This document shows, piece by piece, positions 47,231 to 61,600 of a DNA stretch of 64,000 bases. This DNA comes from Amborella trichopoda. Lineage: Eukaryota; Streptophyta; Magnoliopsida; Amborellales; Amborellaceae. The stretch spans positions 110,086 through 174,085 of the forward strand of contig NW_006500357.1 in assembly GCF_000471905.2 (NCBI RefSeq). The letters are read 5' to 3'. Positions within the stretch are counted from its first letter, which is position 1; the number at the start of each line of letters is the position of its first letter. The notes under the pieces are model-generated. The model saw only the letters and a list, made by a program, of their open reading frames with translations. It made no database searches and was not told the origin of the DNA. The translations under genes and the position numbers were made by a program.

Positions 47231-47462
47231 GTAATGTTCCTATGAGACCCTCTCACATCTATGTTAGTAGGATTCCAAATGATCGTCATCAAATTTGACA
47301 TAGTAGGATTTCAAATGATCGTCATCAAATTTGACATCGATATCTAAAAAAAGGAAAGTCTCACACTGATGTGATAACTTTTTTAAAGATATGTGTTAAA
47401 TTTAATGATGATCCTTTAACGTCCTACTCACATGGGTGTGGAAGGCTCTTATAATGTCATTT
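47231..47462. mobile_element. Fold-back MITE, diverged relative of 12280-12469
   Basis: The left part (ATGTTCCTATGAGACCCTC) and the inverted right part (AATGACATTATAAGAGCC, CATGTGAGTAGGAC, AAAGGATCATCATTAAA) match the family. It contains a 38-bp tandem duplication (TAGTAGGATT(C/T)CAAATGATC at about 47265 and 47303). Confidence 0.65.
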
Positions 47463-47860
47463 CTCTTAAAAATAACCTATTTACAAACTCTCATGTGATC
47501 TCGAAATTTCATATTGAAATCATCCCCAATAGGTCTTCTTACTAAGGGAGTAGATGCACTTAATTCACCTGAAGGAGCAGAGCATACACACTCCTTAAAA
47601 GATACATGTTCTCATAGGAGGACGTTGTGCTCCCGTGGGAGTGCACTTCGTAGAGTCCCGACCAAGCCCATCACCGAGTCCTCGCCAAGCCCACCATACA
47701 GAGCCCCCAACAATTGTGCTGCAGGGAAAGGATCTTGCAATTTGGGATGGTGACCATTTGCCTCTCTCTTTCTCTCTCTACATATATATCTCTCTACAAA
47801 TATATATAATTGTTTGGTGAACTGAGTTTCTTCTACCCTTTCCGTGATCTTCTTTTAAAG
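47463..47860. other. Spacer before the satellite, no gene seen
   Basis: A mixed-composition segment (47550-47755) is followed by a CTCTCT/ATATAT tract (47762-47812) and an unrelated 40 bp up to the first satellite monomer. Confidence 0.5.
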
Positions 47861-50800
47861 TGCCACTAAATTGCCCTCCATACGGAGTTTTGTGCACGCG
47901 CGCAACTCAACGTATGCGATTCACGTAAAAAATGCGTGGATTTTTGTGCACAATTGTGGTGGATTTTATGCAATTGTGCACCGTACTATTTTCCCGATGT
48001 TCACCAAAAAATACGAGCAAAAAGTGCCACTAAATTGCCCTCCGTACGGAGTTTCGTGCACACGTGCATCGTGCGCACTCAACTCAACGCGTGCGATTCG
48101 CGTGAAAACCGTGCCTATTTTTTGCATGCAATTGTGACGGTGTTTGTGCAATTGTGCACCATACTATTTCCCCGGTGTTCACCAAAAAATACGCGTCAAA
48201 AGTGCCACTAAATTGTCCTCCGTAAGGAGTTTTGTGCATGCGCGCACTGCTCGCACTCAGCTCTTCGCGTGCGATTTTCACTAAAACCATGCCTGTTTTT
48301 GGTGCGCAAATCTGGCAGCTTTTGTGCAATTGTGCACCATACTATTTCCCTCGTGTTCCCCTAAAAATGCATGCAAAAAGTGCCACTAATTTTCCATCCG
48401 TACAGAGTTTCATGCATGCGCGCACCGCGCGTCTTCAACTCAACGTGTGCGATTCATGCGAAATCTGTGCTGGTTTTTGGCACGCAATTCTGGCGGCTTT
48501 TGTGCAATTGTGCACCTTACTATTTCCTTGTGTTCTCCTAAAAAAGCATGCAAAAAGTGCCACTAAATTGCCATCTGTATAGAGTTTCGTGCATGTGCGC
48601 ACCTCGCTCAACTAAACGCATGCGATTTGAGTGAAAACTGTGTCGGTTTTTGGCGTGCAATTGTGGCGGCTTATGCAAAATTGTTCTCCTTACTATTTCC
48701 TCCACGTTCATACAAAAATGAGTGCAAAAAGTGCCACTAAATTTCTCTCCGTACGGAGTACCATGCAAGTGCGCACCGCGTGCGCTCAACTCAACACGTG
48801 CGGTTTGCTCGAAAACAGTGCCGATTTTTGGCATACAATTATGGCGGATTTTACTCAATTGTACACCATACGATTTCCCCCACGTTCCCCAAAAAATGCA
48901 CGTAAAAAGTGCCACTAAATTGCCCTCCGTACGGAGTTTCGTGCATACGTGCAACGGGCGCTCTCAACTCAACGCGTGCCATTCACTCGAATTGTGCATG
49001 GTACGATTTCCCTCACGTTCCCCCAAAAATGCACGCAAAAAGTGTCACTAAATTTTCCTCTGTACAGAATTTTGTGCACGAGCACACCGCTCGCGCTCAA
49101 CTCAACGCGTGCGATTCGTGAGAAAACTAAGCCGGTTTTTGGCACGCAATTGTGGCGGCTTTTGCAAAATTGTGCACCGTACTATTTCCCCCCGGAGTTC
49201 TCCCAAAAATGCGTGCAAAAAGTGCCTCTAAATTGCGCTTTATATGGAGTTTCGTGCACGCGCATACCGTGGTCACTCAACTCAATGCTTGCGATTCGCA
49301 CGAAATCGTACCTGTTTTTAACGCACAATTGTGGTCGCTTTTGCACAATTGTTCACCATACTATTTCCCTCATGTTCCCTCAAATATGCGTCCAAAAAGT
49401 GCCACTACATTACCCTCCGTATGGAGTTTCGTGCACGTGCACGCACACACCGCGCGTGCTCAACTCAACGCGTGTGATTCGAGTGAAAATCGTGCCGATT
49501 TTGTCACGCAATTGTGACAGCTTTTGCGCAATTGTGCACCGTACTATTTCCCCCATGTTCCCCCAAAAATGCATGCAATAATTTGATTTAAATTGTCCTC
49601 CATACGAAGTTTCGTGCACGTGCGAACCACGCGGGCTGAACTCAACGCGTGCGAATCGTGCAAAGCGTAAAAACCGTGCCGGTTTTTTGCGCGCAATTGT
49701 AGCAGCTTTTGTGCAACTTTGCACCGTACGATTTCGCCCTGTGTTCCCCCCAAAATGTGCAGAAAAAGTGCCACTAAGTTGCCATTCGTACGAAGTTTCG
49801 TGCACACGTGCACTGTGGGCATTCAACTCAACGTGTACGATTCCCGTGACAACCGTGCCGGTTTCTGGCACGTAATTGTGGCGGCTTTTATGCAATTGTC
49901 CACCGTGCTACTTACCCCACGTTATCCCAAAAATGCATGCAAAAATTGCCACTAAATTGCCCTTTGTATGGAGTTTCGTGCACGCACACACCTCGCTCAA
50001 CTCAACGCGTGCAATTCGCGCGAAAACCTTGCCAGTTTTTGGCACACAATTGTGGCGGCTTTTGCGCAATTGTGCTCCTTAATATTTCCCCCATGTTCCG
50101 AATAAATTGCTCGTAAAAATTTTCACTGAATTGCCCTCCATAAGAAGTTCTGTGCACGCGCTCGACTCAACGCGTGTAATTCGTGAGAAAATCGTGTCTG
50201 TTTTTGGCGTGCTATTGTGGTGGCTTTTGCGCAATTGTGCACTGTACTGTTTCTCTGGTGTTCTCTAATAAATGCACGCAAAAAGTGCCACTAAATTACC
50301 CTCCGTACGAAGTTTCGTGCACGCGCGAACCGGGCGAGCTTAACTCTACATGTGTGATTCAAGCGAAAATCGTGCCGATTTTTAGCTTGCAACTTTGACG
50401 GCTTTGCACAATTGTGCACTTTACTATTCTTCAGCGTTCCCCAAAAAGTGCGCTAAAAAACTGCCACTAATTTGCTATCCGAATGGAGTTTCGTGCATAC
50501 GTGCAACACGTGCTGTCAACTCAACACGTGCAATTCACGCGAAAACAGTGCTGCTTTTTTATGTGCAATTGTGGCAGCATTTGCGCAAATGTGCATCATA
50601 CTATTTTCCTCGTGTTTCCCCAAATAGGCGTGCAAAAAGTGCCACTAAATTGCCATCCGTACGGAGTTTCGTGCACATGCGCACCTCGCTCAACTAAACT
50701 CGTGCGATTCACCAGAAAACTGTGCCGGTTTTTGGCACGCAATTGTGGCGGCTTATGCCTAATTTTTCTCCTTACTATTTCCTCCGCGTTCCTACAAAAT

Positions 50801-53800
50801 GTGAGCAAAAAGTGCCTTTAAATTACCCCCCGTATGGAGTTTCGTACATGCGCGTACCGCACGCTGAACTCAATGCGTGCGATTCACGAAAAAACCGTGT
50901 CGGTTTTTTGCATGTAATTGTGGCGGCTTTTACGCAATTGTGCACCGTACTATTTCCCCCGCGTTCCTACAAAATTGCGAGCAAAAAGTGCCACTAAATT
51001 GCCCTCCGTACGGAGTTATATGTCCGCATGCACTGCTCGTGCTCAACTCGACGCTTGCGATTCGCTCAAAAACTGTGCCGGTTTTTGACATGCAATTGTG
51101 GCAACTTTTGCGTAATTGTGCACAGTACTATTTCCCTCGAGGTCCCCCAAAAATGCGAACAAAAAGTGCCTCTAAATTGCCCTCTGTATGCAGTTTTGTG
51201 CATGTATGCACCGTGCTAGCTCAACTCAACACGTGCGACTCACGAGAATATTGTGCCGGTTTTTTACACGCAATTGTGGCGTCATTTGCGCAATTGTGCA
51301 CCATACTATTTCCCCCATGTTCCCTCAAAAATGTGTGCAAAAACTGCCATTAAATTGGCCTCCGTACAGAGTTTCGTGCTTGCGCACACCATGCACGCTC
51401 AACTCAAAGCGTGTGAGTCGCATGAAAACCGTTCCAGTTTTTGGTGCGTAATTGTGGCAGATTTTGTGCAATTGTACACCGTACTATTTACCCCACGTTC
51501 TCCAAAAAATGCATGCAAAAAGTGCCACTAAATTGCCCTCCTTACGGAGTTTCGTGCAGATGCGCACCGTGTATGCTCAACTCAACGCCTGTGATTCGCA
51601 CGAAATCTATGCCGGTTTTTGGCACGCAATTGTGGTGGCTTTTGCCCAATTGTGAACCGTATTATTTTCCCCGCAATCCCTAAAATTGCACGCAAAAAGT
51701 GCCACTAAATTGCCATATGTACGGAGTTTTGTGCACGTGTGCACTGTGCGCGCTCAACTCAACGCGTGCGATTAGTGCGAAAACCATGTCGCTTTTTGGT
51801 GCGTAATTATTGCGGCTTTTGCGCAATTATGCAAAGTTCTTTTTTCCCCACGATCCCCAAAAAATATGTGCAAAAAGTTCCACTAAATTAAAGTTCCACT
51901 AAATTGCCCTCCGTACATAGTTTCATGCACACACGCACCTCGCTCAACTCAACACGTGCAGTTCATGCGAAAATCAAGCCAGATTTTGGCGCTATGTGCT
52001 CCATACTATTTCCCCCGTGTTCCTACAAAAATGCAGGCAAAAGGTGCCACTAGATGCCCTCCGTACGGAGTTTCGTGCACAAGAGCACCGTGCGCGCTCT
52101 TCGCGTGTGAGTCGTGCGAAAATCGTTCTAGTTTTTTATGCGCAATTGTGCACCATACTATTCCCCCACATTCCCCCAAAAATGCGAGCAAAAAGTGCCA
52201 CTAAATTCCCCTCCCATCGGAGTTTCATGCACGTGCCCCTAGCGCGTGCTCAACTTAATGTATGCGATTCGCAGAAAAATTGTGCCGAAATTTTATGGCG
52301 ACTTTTGCGCAATTGCAGTGGCTTTTATGCAATTGTGGACTGTACTAGTTTCTCCATGTTTCCCTAAAGATGAGTGTAAAAAGTGCCACTAAATTACCTC
52401 TGTACAGAGTTTCGTGCACGCGCGCACCGAGTGAGCTCAACATAACGCGTGCGATTCTTGCGAAAACCATGCAATTGTGGTGGAATTGTGCACCATACTA
52501 TTTCCTTTGGCGTTCTGCCAAAAATGCGCTAAAAAAGTTCCACTAAATTGCCCTCCGAATGGAGTTTCGCGCACGCACGCACCGCACGCGCTCAACTCAA
52601 TGCGTGCTATTCGCGGGAAAATCGTTCCAGTTTTTATCATGCAATTGTGGAAAATTTTGCGCAATTGTGGAAAATTTTGCGCGATTGTGCACCGTACTAT
52701 TTTCCCCGCGTTCCTCTAAAATGCCTGCAAAAAGTTCCACTAAATTGCCCTCTGTAAGGAGTTCCATGTGCGTGCGCACCGCACGCTCAACTCAACACGT
52801 GCTATTCGAGCGAAAATTGTGCCAGTTTTAAGTGCACAATTGTGGCGGATTTTGTGCAATTGTGTACCATACTATTTCCCCCGCGTTCTCTCAAAAATGC
52901 ACATAAAAAGTGCCACTAAAATGCCCTCCTTACAGAGTTTCGTGCAGGCGCACCCGCTTCTGCTCAATTTAACGCGTGTTATTCGCATGAAAACCGTGCC
53001 TGTTTTTGGCGCGATTGGGGTGGATTTTGCAAAATTGTGTAAAATGCATGCAAAAAGTGCCACTAAATTGCCCTTCGTACAGAGTTTCGTACACGAGCAC
53101 ACCACGTGCGCACAACTCAATGAGTGCGATTCGCGTGAAAACCGTAGCAGTTTTTGGCGTGCAATTGTGGCTGCTTTTGAACAATTGTGCACCGTACTAT
53201 TTCCCCCACGTTCCCCCTAAAATGAGCGTAAAAAGTGCAACTACATGGCCCTCTGTATGGAGTTTCGAGCACGCTCGCACCGGGCGCGTACAACTCAACT
53301 CGTGCGATTCACACGAAATCCGAGCTTGTTTTTGAAGTGCAATTGTGGTGGATTTGGCGCAATTGTGCACCATAAAATATCCCTTGTATTCTCCCAAAAC
53401 GTTGTTGCAAAAGTACCACAAAATTTCTCTCCGTACGGAGTTTCGTGCACATGCTCATGGTGCGTGCTCCATTTAATGTGTGCAATTCGCACGAAAACAG
53501 TGCCGGTATTTTTTGGCGGCTTTTGTGAAATTGTACACCATACTATTTCCCCCTTGTTCCCCAAAAATGTGCGCAAAAACTGCCACAAAATTTCCTTCTG
53601 TATAGAGTTTCATGCAAGTACTCACTGCACGCATTCAACTCAACGTGTGCGATTCACATGAAAACCATACCGGTTTTGGGCACACAATTGTGGCGGCTTC
53701 TGCGCAATTGTGTACTATACTATTTCCCCCATGTTCCCCCAAAAATGTGTGCAAAACAAGCCACTAAATTGCCCTTCGTACGGAGTTTCGTGCACGCGCG

Positions 53801-53815
53801 CACCGGACACGCTCA

Positions 53816-53927
53816 ACATAACATGTGCAATTCGAGCGAAAACCATGCTACTTTTCCTACGTTCCCCAAAAACATAACATGTGCAATTCGAGCGAAAACC
53901 ATGCTACTTTTCCTACGTTCCCCAAAA
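53816..53927. repeat. Perfect 56-bp duplication inside a satellite monomer
   Basis: ACATAACATGTGCAATTCGA starts at 53816 and 53872, and the 56-bp units are identical. It is younger than the monomer divergence around it. Confidence 0.92.
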
Positions 53928-56900
53928 ATTATGTGTAAGAAGTTCCACTAAATTGCCCTCTGAATGGAGTTTCGTGCATGCACACGCTCAACTCAACGAG
54001 TGCTATTCATGTGAAAATCGTGACGGTTTTTGTCGCACAATTGTGGCAGATTTTGCGTGATTATACACCGTACTATTTTCCCCATGTTACCCTAAAAATG
54101 CGCACAAAAAGTGCCACTAAATTTTCCTCCGCATGGAGTTTCATGCACGTGTGCACCACGCGTGCTCAATTCAACACGTGTGATTTGCGCGAAAACTGTG
54201 CCGATTTTATACACACAATTGTGGTGGATTTTGTGAAATTGTGCACCGTAAGATTTCCCCTATGTTCCCCCAATAGTGTGCGCAAAAAGTGCCACTAAAA
54301 TGCCCTTTGTTCGGAGTTTCGTGCACACGCACCTACGTGCGCTCAACTTAACGAGTGCGATTTGCATAAAAATCGTGCATGTTTCAGATGTGAAATCGTG
54401 GCGGCTTTTGTACAATTGTGCACCGTACTATTTCCCCCATGTTTCCCAAAAAATGCGAACAAAAAGTGCCACTAAATTGCCGTATGTATGGAGTTTCGTG
54501 CACATGCGCAGTCAAATCAATGCTTGCTATTTATGCGAAAACGGTGCCGATTTTGTTTCGCAATTGTGGCGGTTTCACATAATTGTACACGGTACCTTTT
54601 CCCCTGCGTTCCACAAAAAATGCATGCAAAAAGTGCCACTAAATTTCCCTCCATACGGAGTTTCGAGCACGCGCGCAGAGTGCGAGCTCAACTCAACGCA
54701 TGCGATTTGTGTTAAAACCGTGCCGGTTTTTTGTGTGCAATTATGGCTGTTTTTGCGCAATTGCGCAACCTACTATTTTTTCCATGTTCCCCAAAAAATG
54801 TGCGCAAAAAGTGCCACTAAATTGCCTTTTGTATGGAGTTTTGTGCATGCATTCACCACGTGCGCTCAACTCAACACGTGCGATTCGCCGAAAAACCATG
54901 CCGGTTTTAGGCGTGTAATTGTGGCAGCCTTTGCGCAATTTTGCACCATACTATTTCCCCTGTGTTACTCAAAAAATGCATGAAAACAATGCCACTATAT
55001 TGCCCTCTGTATGGCCTGTTTTTGTCATGCAATTGTGGCGGCTTTTGTACGATTGTGCACCATACGTTTCCCCCGCGTTCCACTAAAAATGCACGCAAAA
55101 AGTGCCACTAAATTGCCCTCTATACGGAGTTTTTTGCATGTGTGCACCGCGCGCACTCAACTCAATGCGTGCTATTCGTGCTAAAACCATGTCGGTGTTT
55201 GGCACGCAATTGTGGCAGCTTTTATGCAATTGTGCACCTTACTATTTCCCCCATGTTCCCCCAAAAATGCGTGCAAAAAGTGCCACTAAATTGCCTTTCG
55301 TACAGAGTTTCGTGCATGCACGCACTGTGCGCTCAACTCAACGCATGCGATTCGTGCGAAAACCATGTCGGTTTTAGGAGTGTAATTGTGGTGGCTTTTG
55401 GATAATTTTGCACCGTACTATTTCCCCTACGTTACCCAAAAAATGCGCACAAAAAGTGCCACTAAATTGCTCTCCGTATGGAGTTTAATGCACTCACGCA
55501 CCGCGTGCTCTAAACTCAACAGGTGCGATTCGTGCGAAAACCATGCCTGTTTTTGGCATGCAATTGTGGCGGATTTTACGCTATTGTGCACCGTACTATT
55601 TCCCCTACTTTCCCAAAAAAATACACGCAAAAAGTGCCACTAAGTTGCCCTTTGTACAGAGTTTCGTGCGGGCGCGCATCGCACGTGCTCAACTCAACGC
55701 GTGCGATTAGCGTGACCGTGCTGGTTTTTGACGTGCAATTGTGACGGCATTTGCGTAATTGTGCACTGTAGTATTTCCCCCACGTTCCCCAAAAAATACA
55801 AACAAAAAGTACCACTAAATTGTCGTCTGTACGGAGTTTCATGGATGCACGCACCACGCGCTCAACTCAATGCGTGCACCGTGCCAAGTGCGCAATTGTG
55901 GCAGCTTTTGTGCAATTGTGCATTGTATTATTTCCCCCACGTTCTTCCAAAAATACATGCGAAAAGTGCCACTAAATAGCCCTCCGTATGGAGTTTTGTG
56001 GACTTGCGCACCGGGCATGCTCAACTCAATGCGTGCATTTCGCAAGAAAATCGTGCCAGATTTTGGCATGCAAATGTGAAAGCATTTGCGTAATTGTGCA
56101 ACGTATTATTTCCCCCACGTTTTCACAAAAATGCGCGCAAAAAGTGCTGCTAAATAGCCCTCCGTACGGAGTTTTGTGCACGCACGCACCGTGCGCGCAC
56201 ATCTCAGCGCGTGCGATTCATGCGAAAATTGTGCCGGTTTTTTACGAGCCATTGTGGTGGCTTTTGCGCAATCGTGCATTGTACTATGTCCCCCATGTTC
56301 CCCCAAATATGTATCTAAAAAGTGCCACTAAATTGCCCTCCGTATGGAGTTTTGTGCACGTGCGCATCACGTGCGCTCAACTCAATGCGTGTGATTCACG
56401 TGAAAACTGTGTTGGTTTTTAGAGCGTAATTGTGGAATAGTGCACTGTACTATTTCCCCTGCTTTCCCCCAAAATGCGCGCTAAAAGTGCCACTAAATTT
56501 CCCTCCGTAAGGAGATTCGTGCATGCATGCACCACGCGCCCTCAACTCTATGCATGTAATTTGCGCTCAAATCGTGTTAGTTTTTTGCTCACAATTGTGG
56601 TGGCTTTTGTGCAATTGTACACCGTACTATTTCCCCCACGTTCCCCAAAAAATGCGCGATAAAAGTGCCACTAAATTACCTTCGTACGGAGTTTCATTCA
56701 TGCGTTCACCGTGCCCGCTCAAATCAATGAGTGCGATTCGCTCGAAAATGGTGCCAGTTATTGCCGCGCAATTGCGGTGGCTTTTGCACAATTGCGCACC
56801 GTACTATTTACCCCTCTTTCCTCCCACGTGCAAAAAGTGCACAAAAATTGCCATCCATATGGAGTTCCGTGCAAATGCGGGTACCGTGCGTGCTCAACTC

Positions 56901-58470
56901 AACGCGTGCGATTCGTGCAAAAACTGTGCCTATTTTTGGTTTGCAATTGTGGCAGCTTTTTCCCAATTGTGTACCTTCCTATTTTCCCCCACGTTCCCCA
57001 AAAATGTGCTAAAAAAGTGCTACAAATTGCCCTCATTACGGAGTTTTGTGCATGCGTGCACCGCAAGCGCCCAACTCAACGAGTGCGATTCACGTGAAAA
57101 CCGTGCCGATTTTTTATGCGCAATTGAGGTGGATTTTTGGCAATTGTACACCGTACTATTTCCCTCACATTCTGCCAAAAAAGCGCACAAAAGGTGCCAC
57201 TAAATTACCCTCCGTACTGAGTTTCGTGCAAGCACGCACAACGCGTGCTCATCTCAATGCGTGTGATTCACGCAACAACTGTGTTGATATTGGGCACGTA
57301 ATTGTAGCCGATTTTGCACAATTTTTCATCATACTATTTCCCCCATTTTCCCCCAAAAATGAGAGCAAAAAGTGCCACTAAATTTCCCTCCATAGGGAGT
57401 TTCGAGTATGCTCGCACCGCACGCATGCAACTCAATGTGAGGGATTCACGCGAAAACCATGCCAATTTTTGGTGGCTCTTGCACAATTGTGCACCGTACT
57501 ATTTCCCCTACGTTCCCCCAAAAATACGTGCAACAAGTACCACTAAATTCCCCTCCGTATGGAGTTTTGTGCACGCGTGCACCGCACGTGCTCAACTCAA
57601 CGAGTGCGATTCGAGTGAAACCTGTGCCAAGTTTTTGTGCACAATTGTGGCGGATTTTGCACAATTGTGCATTGTACTATTTCCCCCGTGTTCCCAAAAA
57701 AATTCTTGCAAAAACTGCAACTAAATTGCTCTCTGTAAGGAGTTTCGTGCACACGGGCACCGCGCACGCTTAACTCAACACGTATAATTCGCGCGAAGAC
57801 CTTGTCGATTTTTTGCGTGTAATAGTGGCAGATTTTGCGCAATTGCGCACCGTACAATTTCACCCACGTTGCCCAAAAAATACATCCAAAAAGTGCCACT
57901 AAATTGCCCATCGTAGGGAGTTTCGTGCACACGCGCACTCAACACAACGCTTGCGATTCGCACGAAAACCGGGCTGTTGTTTGGCATGCAATTGTGGTGG
58001 CTTTTGCGCAATTGTGCACCGTACTATTTTACCCACATTTTCCCAAAAATGCGTGCAAAAAGTGCCACTAAATTGCCCACCATAAAGAGTTTCATGTACG
58101 CGCCCACGGCGCTCACTCAACTCAATGCGTGCGATTCACGCAAAGACTGTGCCAGGTTTTTGCATGCAATTGTGGTGGCTTTTTAGCAATTGTACACTAC
58201 ACTATTTTCCCTATGTTCCCCCAAAGCTATGCGTAAAACGTGACACTAAATTGCCCTCCGTACGGAATTTCGTGCACATGCCTATCGCGTGCGCTCAACT
58301 CAATGCGTGCGATTCACGCGAAAATCATGCCAGTGATTTGCGCGCAATTATGGTGGACAATTATGGTGGATTTTGCGCAGTTGTGCACCGTACGATTTCT
58401 CCTATGTTCCCTCAAAAATGGGCACAAAAAGTGCCGCTCAATTGCCCTCCGTATGGAGTTTCGTGCACGT

Positions 58471-58618
58471 GCGCAACTCAACACGTGCGATTCACGGGAA
58501 AATCGTGCCTGTTTTAGGCGCGCAATTGTGGTGGCTTTTATGCGCGCAACTCAACACGTGCGATTCACAGGAAAATCGTGCCTGTTTTAGGCGCGCAATT
58601 GTGGTGGCTTTTATGCAA
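58471..58618. repeat. Near-perfect 74-bp duplication inside a satellite monomer
   Basis: GCGCAACTCAACACGTGCGA starts at 58471 and 58545. The units differ at one site or so. Confidence 0.92.
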
Positions 58619-61600
58619 TTTCGCACCGTACCATTTCCCCCATGTTCCCCAAAAATGCGCGCAAAAAGTGCCACTAAATTGTCCTATGTACGGAGTTTCG
58701 TGCACGTGTGCACCGCACGTGCTCAACTCAACGCGTGTGATTCGCATGAAAACAATGCCAGTTTTTTACATGAAATTGTCATGGATTTTGCGCAATTGAG
58801 CATCATACTATTTCCCCCACGTTCCTCCAAAAAATCATGCCAAATGCGCCACTAAATTGCCCTCCGTACAGAGTTTCGTGTACATCGCACACCTCATGCG
58901 CTCAACTCAACACGTGCGATTCGCGTGAAAACCATGCCAGTTTTGTTCTTGCAATTGTGGTGGATTTTGCACGTTTGTGCACCGTACTATTTCCCTGATG
59001 TTCCCCAAAAAATGTGCCCCAAAAGTTCTACTAAATTGCCCTCTGTAGGGAGTTTCATGTCCGCGCTCAACTCAACACGTGCGATTCACGTCAAAACCGT
59101 TCTAGTTTTTGACGTACAAATTGTGGTAGAGTTTACGCAATTCTACACCATACTATTTCCTCTACGTTCTCCCAAAAATGCACTTAAAAAGTGCCACAAA
59201 ATTGCCCTCCGTACGGAGTTTCATGCACGGGGCACACGCTTGCACTCAACTCAACGCGTACGATTTGCTCAAAAACCATGTCGGTTTTTGGCACGCAATT
59301 GTGATGGCTTTTGTGCAATTGTGCACGGTACTATTTCTCCCACGTTCTCCAAAAATGCATGCAAAAAGTGCCATTAAATTGCCCTCCGTGTGGAGTTTCA
59401 TGCATGCGTGCACCTCGCTCAACTCAACGCATGCGATTCGCACGAAAACCGTGCCTATTTTTACCACGCAATAGTGGCCGCTTTTGTGCAATTGTGCACA
59501 GTTCTATTTCCCCCATGTTCCTACATAAATGCACGCAAAAAGTACCACTAAATTTCCCTCTGTATGGAGTTTCGCACACGCACGCACTGCACGCGTTGAA
59601 CTCAATGCGTGTGATTCATGCAAAAACTTGCCTGTTTTTTGCACACAATTGTGGTGGCATTTACGCAAGTGTGTGCCGTAGAATTTCCCCCTTGTTTCCC
59701 CAAATATGCGCGTGAAAATGTGCCACTCAATTGCCCTTTGTGCGGAGTTTGGTGCACGCACGCAGCGCGCGCGCTTAACTCGATGCATGCAATTCGCGTG
59801 AAAACTGGGCCAGTTTTTGGTGCACAATTGTGGCAGCTTTTACGCAATTGTGAACCATACTATTTCCTACATGTTCCCCCCAAAATTCGAGCATAAAGTG
59901 CCACTAAATTTCCCTCCGTACGGAGTTTTGTGCACGTGCACATAGCATACGTTCAACTCAACGGGTGCGATTCGCACGAAAACCGTGTCGGTTTATGGAA
60001 TGCAATTGTGGTGGCTTTTGAGAAATTGTGCAGCACACTATTTCCCCCATGTTTCCCCAAAAATGCAAGTTTTTTGCGTGTAATTGTGGAAGATTTTACG
60101 CAATTGTGCACCGTACGTTTTCCCCCACGTTTCCCCAAAAATGCACGCAAAAAATGCCACTAAATTGCCCTCCGTATGGAGTTTCCTGCACGCGCGCACC
60201 ATGCAAGTTCAACTCAACCTGTGCGATTCGTGAGAAAACTGTGCCGGTTTTTGACACGCAATTGCGACGGCTTTTGCTTAATTGTGCACTGTAGTATTTC
60301 CCCCGCTTTCCCCCAAAAAATCTTGCAAAAATTTCCACTAAATTGCCCCTCGTATGGAGTTTCGTGCACGCACGCAACACTTGTGCTAAACTCAACGTGT
60401 GCGATTCACGCGAAGACAGTGTCGATTTTTGGTGCAATTGTGGCAGCTTTTGCGCAAATTTGCATCATATTATTTTCCCCCATGTTCTCCAAAAAATGTG
60501 CACAAAAAGTGCCACTAAATTTCCCTCCGTACAAAATTTTGTGCACACGCGCATCGCATGTTCTCAACTCAATGCGTGCAATTCGCACGAAAACCATGCC
60601 GGTTTTTGACGCACAATTGTGGTGGATTTTATCTAATTGTGCACCGTACTATTTCCCCCATGCTCCCCATAAAATGTGCAACAAAAGTGCCACTAAATTG
60701 CTCTGCGTATGGAGTTTCGTGCTCGCGGGCACCACGCATGCTCAACTCACGCATGCAAATTATGCTAAAACCGTGCCTGTTTTTGGCACGCAATTGTGGC
60801 GGCTTTTGTGCAATTGTGCACTATATTATTTCCCTCACTTTTCCCAAAAAATCTGTGTAGAAAGTGCCACTAAATTGCCCTGTGTATGGATTTTCATGCA
60901 CGCCTCGCGCGCATCTGAACACGTGCGATTCACACAAAACCGGTGCCTGTTTTTGGTGTGCAATTGTGGTGGCTTTTGCACAATTGTGCACAATATTATT
61001 TCCCATGCATTCACCTAGATATGTGCGCAAAACGTGCCACTAAATTGTCCTCCGTACGGAGTTTCGTGCATGCGTGCACCGCACGTGCTCAACTCAACGC
61101 ATGCGATTCGCACAAAATTCGAGCCGATTTTTGGAGCACAAATGTGGCGGATTTTTTGAAATTGTGCACTGTACTATTTCCCCCAAAACTTTGTACAAAA
61201 AGTGCCACTAAATTGTCCTTCGTACGGAGTTTTGTGCACACTCGCACGGCACGCACGCAACTCAACATGTGCAATTCATGTGAAAACTGTGCCAATTTTT
61301 TGCGCGCAATTATGGCAGCTTTTGCACAATTGTGTACCATACTATTTCATTCATGTTCCTTTAAAATACACACCCAAAGTGCCACGAAATTGCCCACTGT
61401 AGGGAGTTCTGTGGATGCACGCACCGCATGCACTCAACTCAACACGTGCAATTCGCGCAAAAACCATGCCGATGTTTGGAGCGCAATTGTGGCGGCTTTT
61501 GTACAATTGTACACCGTACTATTTCGCCCATGTTCCCCCAAAAATGGGCGCAAAAAGTTCCACTAAATTGCCCTCCATAGGGAGTTTTGTACACACGCGC

